Assembly (NCBI GenBank): GCA_008931825.1
Contig: QXVZ01010448.1
Span: forward strand, 1-32,437
Length of the DNA: 32,437 nucleotides
Direction: 5' to 3'
Origin: Phallusia fumigata
Taxonomy: Eukaryota > Chordata > Ascidiacea > Phlebobranchia > Ascidiidae
A program made the position numbers and the translations under genes. Every line of letters starts with the position of its first letter. Position 1 is the stretch's first letter. The notes beneath the pieces were generated by a model. That model was not told the DNA's origin. It did no database searches and saw only the letters and a program-made list of their open reading frames with translations. Of the stretch, positions 10,695 to 20,200 are shown piece after piece.

Positions 10695-11665
10695 GTATGT
10701 TTTGAAATTCGTTGTGATTTTGTAATAGTTTGTTCCAAAAACGGTGTTGCATACTTCTCAAAGCACACTTCTGATCCGATGGTCCGATTATAGAACGTGA
10801 ACCTAGAAGTGAATTTTTAAATGTAAAATGCAAGTTAGCCAGTGTTGTTGGCTAGTAAAGGAAAAAATAAACACACAGAGCGCTTTAATGAACAGTTATA
10901 ACTTGTCGACCTAAAAGGATCAGTTTATCAATTGAAAGATTCTTGTTACCAGTGCAATGACGTCTGTAACAAAGTTTTTTCTCATAGAATCCACGCAGTC
11001 TGAGGAGCTCCTCGAGAGGCGGAAAGATGTTTATCAAGCAAAAACAGAGAATGGAGCAGTACACGAGTCTGCCAAGCGACGGAAAACAGCCTCAGGATGA
11101 AGAGAAGACCCCGGTCGCTCCGGAAAACCGGGACAACCCTTGGAACAGAGCGAAGCAGTCCTCCTCATCAGTGAAGTACATGCCGGCACAGACCCTCAAG
11201 AGCTCCGTACATAGAGCGATGAGAAGCGAGCACGGGTTAGTTTTACCTCCAATGTCGGAGCCACCTCCTGAATGGCGCGCCAAAGTCGAGGCCAACTACT
11301 TTCTCCCCGAAGATGGATCATTGGCGAATACGCGCCGCTGGAACGTTGCTGATTCCTATTACGAAGCCCAGCAGCGAGCTGGTTTGGCGCCTCAAAGCCC
11401 GATCTTCTACAACAACAACATCAACAATGAAGAAGAGTACGCGCGTGAGCCTGTCAATTTCAACAACCCGGGTAGGCGGTCAATAGTGCTTAACGGAAAC
11501 CCAGCTGCAACGGTCAAGTTCGATGCCCGACAACATCGTAACGCGCCGCACCGCAAACAGGGGGACTGGGCCGGACGCGGGGTCTTCGTTCCACCCCAGC
11601 ATTGCGAGTTGGATTTTAACGCACGGGCCGTTGGTTGGAGTAAAGCGTTCGCCGATCAGTATTGA
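10317..11665 (+). CDS. Second synaptopodin-motif gene, 2 exons, 351 aa (gene span)
   Basis: Two exons (10317-10694 and 10988-11665) join in phase 0 into a 351-residue basic, disordered protein. The start ATG at 10317 is preceded in frame by TAA at 10311, so it is a real start. Residues 137-151 (GGKMFIKQKQRMEQYTS) are the fourth copy in this window of the basic motif of the neighbouring gene, which suggests a tandem duplicate or a fragment of an ancestral larger synaptopodin-2/2-like gene. The N-terminal half (VYVYDKPGSQPGTYQTF; YVLAPPDNGPQGVPYP) and the C-terminal half (ending WAGRGVFVPPQHCELDFNAR) were not recognised. It could be transcribed alone or as an alternative-promoter form of the upstream gene. 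A cytoskeletal role is inferred from the motif only. Confidence 0.72.
10988..11665 (+). CDS. Second synaptopodin-motif gene exon 2 (terminal), KMF motif
   Basis: A 678-nt exon including TGA, acceptor tctcatag. It opens with NPRSLRSSSRGGKMFIKQ and codes for residues 127-351. The KMF motif lies close to the exon start, as in exons 5 and 8 of the upstream gene. The tail is Asn/Arg-rich with several aromatic residues. Confidence 0.78.
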   Translation, partial: NPRSLRSSSRGGKMFIKQKQRMEQYTSLPSDGKQPQDEEKTPVAPENRDNPWNRAKQSSSSVKYMPAQTLKSSVHRAMRSEHGLVLPPMSEPPPEWRAKVEANYFLPEDGSLANTRRWNVADSYYEAQQRAGLAPQSPIFYNNNINNEEEYAREPVNFNNPGRRSIVLNGNPAATVKFDARQHRNAPHRKQGDWAGRGVFVPPQHCELDFNARAVGWSKAFADQY

Positions 11666-11811
11666 AAAGTTGAAAGTTGAGTGTTCTTGTACGGTTTAAG
11701 ACGTTGTGTAATTACCGCGACAGAATAATGTGTTTTGCGTCATGTTTCAAACCCTGTGGATTCGGCTTGCTTGTGTCTGTTTCCCTGTAAACAGTTTGAT
11801 AAAAGTTGTAC

Positions 11812-11817
11812 AATAAA
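11812..11817 (+). terminator. Poly(A) signal of the second synaptopodin-motif gene
   Basis: AATAAA 147 nt after the stop at 11665, followed by a T/G-rich stretch (tgtgtgttttgagctg) within 30 nt. Position and context fit a normal 3' end. Confidence 0.65.
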
Positions 11818-12139
11818 CTTCGTCTTCTGCGAGCAAATATGTGTGTTTTGAGCTGTAGGAAAAGAGGGCAAGTCCTTGAACAGGCGACATGAATCACCGG
11901 GAGGAACACTATGTGTGATAACCCCAAACGATGTGACGTCATCACCCCAACAAATTTTATCCATTTCGGATATCGTACAATAATGTACAATAATGAAATC
12001 TATTCCAATGCAAAAAAGATTGTCATTTTAAAAAGGAGGTTGAAACGGTGGAAACCAGAATGATAATGGCAGTTAGAATACGTCACGGGTTTCGAAATGG
12101 ACGACTCGAATCATTGCTGATAAAAAACCAATAGTACTT

Positions 12140-12222
12140 TTTCTAAAACTAGGTGGTACGCCACTACACTGCGTCACCTCGAAGTGGTTCGCGACCATAA
12201 AAAAGGTTGGAACCACTGGTAG
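12140..12222. mobile_element. Partial hAT-like repeat end
   Basis: The end ggttggaaccactgg is the right-end word of the 14370 family, preceded by cgaagtggttcgcgaccata. No left end could be found within several hundred bases, so it is treated as a fragment. Confidence 0.45.
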
Positions 12223-13827
12223 AAGGTCTCGTAACAGACGTTATGATCCATGTTAAGCACGCTACGTGTAATAACCCTAAAATATCGTTGTTATTGCTGC
12301 TGGAAAACAATGATGTAAGCAATTACTGCAATGGAGTGTTATGTTTTTACGGAGATTGAAAAGGAAAACACTGAATTTAACGGTTATTAAAAGGCCCGAT
12401 CGAGTCATTGCTGCCTAAAGATAATAAACTTTGTGATTTAAAAATAGTTTTATTTTTTAAATATTCGGCTTGTCCTAGCCAAACATTTCGGTTTAATGTG
12501 AAACAGAAAGCCATTTGAGCTGGTAGACTACAAAACGCCATGAAACGAATTAAAATTAAATCTTAGAACTGAAAAAACTTGATTCTAGTCACTAAATACA
12601 AAGTTTTCCGGTAAACACTAATTTTTGATAAAGAAGTCTACTTCTTAAGTTCGGACTTGTACCAAAACAATAAGGAATAATACCAAAAACGGTCGATGTC
12701 ATAAAATTTTATTACCAGGACTACGATAACTTTAAACTGGGTTCGCTCATGGGATTAAGATTGACTCGTCAATAAAGGAAAACGAAACGAAAAAAACTGT
12801 GCGACAAAAATATAATCATTAAGTCAACAAGAACGGTAAGACACGAGTGAGAATTGGCAGCCATCTTGGTAGCTGTGGAGCAAGATCATTATTAATACAT
12901 CTTCTTTAAAGCCGACACAGCATGGCGCTCCTGGGCTCAATAACACTTGATCAGGGTACGGGGCACAGCGTTCTCTGGGGGCAGTAAATAGAGGAAACTT
13001 TTGGCTGACAGGAAAAACGTTTTTTTGGTAGGTAGTCTAGTGAAGGCAATTCATTCACCATCGCCACAACAAGAGATCAAGTGGTGATTTCAGATTTTAA
13101 AATGAGAGGTAAATCAATTTTTTTTAGGAAATTCTATAGTCTTTAGTTGCTCTTTATTTACCAACGGCAGACTTTGGTGATAAACTGGACCTATGATCAT
13201 ACAGTGTTAAAGAGAGTCTGTGGGCTTCTGAGAGAACTTAAAGGTCAACAATTAGTGAATCCCTTCGAAGGCAGAAGAGTGCTCGTTGATTTGGCAAGGG
13301 GTTATAACAATGATCGTAATGTCATGGAAAACTACGGGCGATTGATTGGTGGGTCAACACCTCACGTTGTGAAGTGAATAAATTACATCGAAAAACACAA
13401 AAAAGAGCAAAGGCGACGATCATGGCTGCGTAACGGTGATGGACGCGACTGTCTGTTATGGAGATAAACGAAAAAAAAGAACATCTAGTGAGAGTGAGGG
13501 TTATTGCCACGACATCAAAACAGCTTTTTCTCGCTCTCAAACGTGCGACGCAAGAAAAAATAATCTTTGATGCAAAAAAACTCGACTAAAAGCAGCTCTC
13601 TGCCGAGAAACAACAACAGGGGATAAAAATGGGGGTTCGTTTCCCGGCTAAAACGCGCGGCGAGACAGGAAAAATCCACAAAACAAAAGAAGGTAGCGTA
13701 ACGTATGGAACTACGGGGCGCGTCAAACGTGGTGACGTCACACGTTCTGATGACGTCAGACCTGTGAAACCTGCTCCTGGTTTTCGTGGGAGTCTGCAAA
13801 ACATTAAAAAATTTAAGTTTCACCTTT

Positions 13828-14020
13828 TAGGGCCCTGTGGGTTAACCAATGGGTGAACTGGGGTAAAAATTTGTCAGTGCACAACTTCAGATGCCCATCT
13901 TTCACGTTAGAAAATTTGGACGATTTTTTCTGATCTAAAATGTGTACACACCCTGGCGTTAGACAGATAGTGAAAACAATATGTCTCTCCCTTTGGAAGG
14001 CGTCGCATAATATTTTATGT
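13828..14020 (+). repeat. Dispersed ~190-bp repeat, copy 1
   Basis: This copy shares with four others the sequence gtgaactggggtaaaaa..tgtcagtgcacaacttcagatgcccatct, then a C/T-rich tract and a tail near tagtgaaaacaatatg. It lies just downstream of the Rap-GEF stop, probably inside its 3' UTR in antisense orientation. No open frame. Confidence 0.8.
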
Positions 14021-14110
14021 AAGTTATGAATAGAGAGTTGTTTTTAGTATTTGTCCCATTGTGACATCAACGACCTTATTTTTTGCTTGTAAGGTTACAT
14101 CCCGATTGGG

Positions 14111-14271
14111 CTAATTCAAATGTTGCAAGCTTACAAACCAACCTATTGTAAACGAGCGATATGACTTCGGGATCGGTGCTGGGAACATATTCTTCTGTTT
14201 GATTTGTTTCACAGCTTCGGTATAAGTGGGCAGGGAACGACGCTCGTTGCTGATGCCTTTGTGCTCGGGAC
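14111..14271 (-). CDS. Rap-GEF terminal exon: [13 protein letters not shown]
   Basis: A 161-nt exon from tctttgtag to a TAG at 14111. The frame set by the previous exon gives [16 protein letters not shown], matching the vertebrate KPPDYNVALQRSRM element near the C-terminus, with LPxY in place of PPxY. The last residues ([12 protein letters not shown]) do not resemble the vertebrate PDZ-binding end QVSAV. A donor-like ATAG|GTTGGT at about 14146 could lead to another final exon, which I could not find. Confidence 0.78.
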
Positions 14272-17200
14272 CTACAAAGATAAAGAAATGATTTTTTTTG
14301 AATAATTCCGAGCGGTTTGTCCAGCTTTTGCAAATACAACGTCTCGTAATGCAAAACTATCGTTGAACACAGTGGTTCCCAACAGGAATTTGATGAGTCA
14401 AGGGGAGGAATTTCCACTTCATAGTAAAGTTATTCATGACAAGTGCAGTATTTCTTTTAAAGTAGACGAGTGGTTACAAACTTTTTAATATTGCTTTTTA
14501 TCAATTCTTGTATAGTAGGGGAGGAATGAAAAGTTCCAAAACAAGCAAAGGCGGAATGCATCAAACAAGGTTGGGAACCACTGGTTTAAGCACAGGTTCA
14601 GTTTTGCATAACCCTAATGTATCAAAGCAGTCAAGAGTTTTTTTCTTTTTTCTCTCATTACCGATTTCGAATCAGATCAAATTTACATTTTCCACAATTT
14701 ACCAAAATCTTGATTGTTAGTTCTTGCGCCAGTTTTACGGCCCCTCAAAATATATCAGCGCTATTGTTGCTGTAATTTTCCACCTGTCATTATCCATATG
14801 CAGGTAATTACCCCCTGTCTTAAAGGTATTCTTCACTATATCTGTGTTGTTTTGTTTGTTATCCTTAAAAAACCAACACGTAACCTTACCTGCGGAAAAC
14901 GACAAGCGATTATGGTGGACCACATTTCCGTTCCCCAACGGCCCGCTAGGTGGCAGACTCATCCGCGTGCCCTGCTGGCCGATGACGTCATCGAACGACA
15001 CGTGCCCGTCAGTCGGGGAGGGTGACAAAGGGGGTGAACTGAGGGGGGAGCTGGAACCGCTACCCAGTCGTAACTGCCGACTTCTGCCTATGCTTGATGT
15101 TCGCTGAGGTGGAGCAGGAGGTGGGAGGCGGGAGGAGGACTTTTTTTCGCTCCCGGGGGAGTGGGAGGAGTTCTGGGCGACACCAGATGACGTAGAAAGG
15201 TGGTGTTTACTGTTGGGCGTCATGGATTTGGTGGAAAGCGGCGTTGCGGGTAGGCTTGTACTGCTGCCCCAGGCTGTAAGTTAAAGTATGTGATTAGGTT
15301 TGGTACAGGGCTGCACAACAGAAAACAACACAAGGGTTACAACAGAGGGTTACAACAGAAAAAAGTATTTTTCGCATGTTAGTGTAATTGGAAAGTTTTG
15401 TAATGTGGCGGTCGAAGAGTCGAATAAAGACGAAATTTTGTTACTTATCACAGCAACAATAAAAAGCTAGATTGCCCATATAAAATCGAAGTAATACTAA
15501 TAAACCATAAAATAGAATTATAAATGTAACAGACGGTTTTAAGCTTCTCAGCATCATGCACTGATGATGACAACAGCGATTGTCGAAACTTTAGCAATAC
15601 AATACAGGTATTCGCTACAAACAAGTTCTCTGGGAGTTCTGTGTTCGAATAAAAAGTATAATTCACCACATTTTTAGTGAAATGTAACATATTTCTAAAA
15701 ACATCTTGTGCGCCGCATAAAGAGCTTCAGCGGGCCTAGATTTGGGTGCATTTTAGGCATCAGGTACACCATAGCCCAAGTTTTTGTGTCAAATTACCTT
15801 TCATGGTTTGTTGAAGTTTATCACCGTCCAAATCGGTCTCGCTCCAATCCTGACTCGTCTTTCTGCGCGCCTCAATCTCACGTGACGCGCTACCGGGGGT
15901 GTGATTGGTCGGCTGGGCGTTGTAGATATCGAAGGAACTGGATTTGACCGGCCGATGTGTCACCGGTGTGCCTGTGTACGACTGTTCACTGAAATGACTA
16001 CCGGGACTCCGGGTATACGGGTAATGTCCCATCGTAGGCATAGTGGCGTTTAAGCGCTCGTTTAAAGCTTGTGGTAGAAACGGGATGTTGTTAGTGGACT
16101 TGGAAAGCTGCTCGTTTTGGCCAGGGTATTGCCAGTTGAAGCTTTGGTCGTTGGTGAATCGACGTGTCGGGCCGTTTGGTGGCGCAGTTGGGCTCTCGCG
16201 TGCTTGCATGACGATCTGAGCGCGGCCAGTCGGTGTGGAGTACAAGTGGTTGGCTTGCGTAACCATGAAAACATTGTCGCTAGCTGGCGAGTACGGTGAC
16301 ATGTTCTCCAGCGAGTTTTGCTGTACGACGCTCTTCGGCGAGGATGTCCGGTTGGGCAGTGGCAGTCGCATAGCTGGCCTCACCGCCGACGCAGGGAACT
16401 CCTGACCATCGGGGTTTGTCCAGTTGGCAGCGTTGTGCAATGACGGGTCGGACTTACTTAAACTCAAACGGCGGAGGTCAACGAGGTTCGTGGAATTCTC
16501 AGGCGGCGGCGACTGCTTGCGACGCTGCTTTTGGAACGCCGATCTTTGCTGCTGCAGCTCGAACAGCAGCTCCTCCTCCAGAATGGCGTCGGGACTTTTA
16601 TGGTGCTGCTCAGGGCGGGGCGAGTACTGCTGCGTGGTTTGCGTGTAGTTGTACGCGTAGTTGGCGGTTCGAAACTGGCGACGGGCGGCGGCGTGTCGCT
16701 CGCATATCAGATAATCGTGGATTCCTTTCAGCGCGCCGAACGGTTTCTGATGAGCGCCGGGCGGCACGTGACCTGGATGGTAAACGCTCATGTCGCCAAG
16801 GAGCTTGGGGCCGTCACACGCCGTGACGCCTCCCGCCAAATAGGGATCTTTGTGGTCTGGTCGCGGGGGATCCCCTTGACCCCTAAATCCAGATAAAAAA
16901 GTTTGCTCGACTTTGTCTGGATCGCCCTCGCGCGGCGAATCCTGCTGCCGGCTGGCGACCGCCTGAGGGCGCTGGCGATCGCTTGTGCTTACTGAGGATT
17001 CGTTTTGTTGCTGCGTCTGTTGTGTTTCGCTTTTTCGGGTGCGGTTTTGCTGATGGTGATGGTGATGTTGGTGGTACTGGTGCGGGTTCGGGTGATAACC
17101 GCGGCCGAATATGTCAGCGTCGTCGGTGGAGTTAAATATGGTCGAGTCGGCCGACAGGGAACCCGCGCTCACCACACCGCTGTCGATGCTCGGTGTTCGC

Positions 17201-20200
17201 GGGATCTGAGGGTGGTTGGGGAGGATGAGAGAAGCCTGAAATGAATGGACGATTATTTAACAACAAACACCAAGTACCAAGTAAAAATTATGTAAGTGCC
17301 AACACTGCAAGTGTTCAGTTTGGTCGGGTAATGATCATCTCATATTAACACTTGTTGTTCGGGGTACTATGACGTCACATGGGTATGACGTAAATTTTAG
17401 TCGCCGTATGTGTTAATCTTCTTTGCGTGACGAAATCCGATAACTACCGTGAGTATTCGTTATTTACTCTCGTTGAAAACCTTTGCTTATATGTATGTAT
17501 ATATGTTTTTTTCAGAAAATTCACGTTTTGGGGGGTCTCTGGGTCAACCAATGAGTGAACTGGGGTAAAAATTGTCAGTACACAACTTTAGACGCCCATC
17601 TATGATGTGTGAAAATTGGAAGAAATTCAAACGACTCTTTCTTGCCCAAAACATGGAAACAAACCCGCGTTGAATACAGAAAAAAAAACATAGTGAAAAT
17701 AATATGTTGGTGATGAGGCATAACAAGCTGGCGATGACGTACCTGACTGCCAGCGCCAGGAGCGTTAAGCGAAGGAGTTGATGCTGAAGTTGAGATGTGA
17801 GCCAGTCTGCGGTCGGACATAGCTGAAATCATGGAGCCACCGAACGAACCGCTTCTCGCGTTTCGGTTCTGTTTGATCACAGGACGCTCGTGATGGTGTC
17901 GGCCGCCTGTGGATCAGTTTGAACTTCAGTTAAGCTACTGTTTTACTTGTGCCACGTGACAACAGGCAAAGCAATTTTGTAATAGGAATTTGGAACAAGG
18001 TGGACCTTGTAATCAGGCCTCTGAAACGAGTTGTCCGTTCAACGTGAATTTTTTTAAACTTTAGATTAAGATTTAATTTAGCAAGTCAGTTTGGCAGTCG
18101 CGACAAGCTGGGAGTTTAACTATAAGATTTGAAGATTATAACTAACTGACTTTGCACCAGATGACAAAAAATATGACAATTACAAACGCACGATAAAGAG
18201 TCCTAAATATGCTACTGGCCCAAATAGTGCTTAAAAGCGACATGCTTTATTCATCAAACATTTTAGCAATAACACACGGCATCACCAGCGATGCAATAAG
18301 GTTTGCACCAGACACTCAGGTATTTATGCACGTCTTTTGGTAAGAGTCATTATCAGATGCGTGTTTGGTATTTCTGAAGGTAACTTTGCAAAAAATCAAG
18401 CTTCGTACCAGCAGACTTGACAGTGTCAGCCGATGAACTTGAACTCGACCTNCTATAAGATTTGAAGATTATAACTAACTGACATTGCACCAGACGACAA
18501 AAAATGAGACAATTACAAACGCCCGATAAAGAGTCCTAAATATGCTACTGACCCAAATAGTTCTTAAAAGCGACATGCTTTATTCATCAAACATTTTAGC
18601 AATAACCCATATCATCATCAGCGATGCAACAAGACTTGCACCAGACACTCAGGTATTTATGCACGTCTTTTAATAAGAGTTATTGCGTGTTTGGTGTTTC
18701 TGATAAAGGTAACTTTGCAAAAAATCAAGATTCCTACCAGCAGACTTGACAGTGTCAGCCGATGAACTTGAACTCGATCTCTGCGGGTTCTTCTGCTGGC
18801 CATGTAAAAGTCGCGGGGACGCCGACGCGGCGCTGGACAGCGAACCGACGGAGCCGGTCCAGGGCACGGGGGAACCCGAGCGGGGGCTGTTGCTGCCACC
18901 TAGCGACGAGGTGGACGAGAGAGTCGGGTTCGACGAAGAAATCGTTCCCAGGCTTGAAGTGCTGGCGATGCTCGAACGAGAGCTCGAAGGAGCACTATTG
19001 TTGGTTGCGGATAAGGGGAAGAACCTCTTGTTGGTGGCGGGGGCACTATGGATGGCAGGTGGCGACGGGTCAGCTGCTGTTGCTGGAAAAAAACATTCGC
19101 TTAGGTTAGAAACACCGTGCTTCTGGGCTGCATTATTGGTTTCATTTAAAAAGGCATCAGGCGACTGTGATATCAATAAGAAGATACAAGCCAGTACTTG
19201 TGTGTAAAACGATGTCTACGTTTTAGCACACGCTGTTATTATCATCAGGATTGACTCGAAAACCGGCGCAAAGTCATTTTTAGCGGTAAAAAATCCAACC
19301 GTGATCAACTACGTAGTAAAAACGGTCAGACGTGACGATGACCGATGAAAATCACACTTAGGTTTACTTGGGAAAGAAACAACGCACTTTGATATGCGCT
19401 GCACTATTGGTTGGAGTTGAGAATGCAGCAGGCGACAGTGATGTATTGAATTCAAAGTTTCGCTTGCATTATCCTTGCCAATCAATCTCGCTTTGTGGAC
19501 CACCAGGCACAGATAGTCCAGAGGTCAATAGTTCGAATCTAACCGCAAGCACCATGATTTATAAACCCCCTGTGTGACCTTACAGGGTTCATGCCAACAA
19601 CTCCATCTTGAGTTTCCATAAGCCGGGTTTTACGTTATTTTGGGGTGGAAAGGTGGTTCTTGTCGGGTGGGAATTTCCTATACCCCATGTATGCAACGTC
19701 ATGACAACCCACAGATTAAACTACGCAACCCTAGATGAAAACCGCGCCTTTTTGTTAAGATCGACCGCACATACACAAAGCCGATCGGCCCCAGACGAAA
19801 GCACAATGCAACGGACGAACAATCACGTGAAATGACGTCAAGCATACGTGCAGCAACGAACCTGATGGGAGGCTCAGCCTGTTGTTGTTCCTGTTTACGT
19901 TTTCGAGCCCCACGGTGTGATTTCCCTGTCCGCCCTGCCACAGAGACAGAAAAAAACAGTTTCAATGTCAAGCAATATAGCACAAAACCAGCAGCGAAAA
20001 AGCAGCATTGAAAAAATACCACGCCAAATTCGAGAGTTAAAAATTCTTAAAATTGGAGCCTTGGTTCTGGGGAAAAAATACGTGTGACGTCATACCAAGC
20101 GTCGAGTCACCTAAAGGTCAGCAACTATTACGTAATATACTTTGGGGGCTGTTGTGGACACGGAAGTGGATGTTATGCGAATATTTTTAGCGCTTGTGCC

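Larger units (their letters stand above)
11818..14110. other. Intergenic region between convergent genes
   Basis: No supported gene. It contains a partial hAT-like repeat near 12150-12215, a start-less open frame at 13147-13377, two TGACGTCA palindromes at 13733 and 13751 only ten bases apart, and the first copy of a dispersed repeat from about 13828. The 3' UTR of the - strand Rap-GEF gene must extend down into this region; AATAAA on the - strand occurs near 13153. Confidence 0.5.

Noticed and set aside
13147..13377. + strand open frame with protein-like composition (VCGLLRELKGQQLVNPFEGR)
   Set aside because: It has no start codon before its last third and no clear acceptor or neighbour exon. 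It may be a relic of a transposon, but nothing recognisable remains.
16416..16896. Long + strand frames opposite the 1438-nt Rap-GEF exon
   Set aside because: They are shadows of a Ser/Gln/Pro-rich coding exon read on the other strand. The - strand frame is three times longer and in phase with its neighbours.
19500..19560. tRNA or tRNA-SINE signal (agttcgaatct resembles a B box)
   Set aside because: No A box at the right distance and no cloverleaf could be drawn. A similar word near 23890 (ggtttcaattccc) also lacks context.
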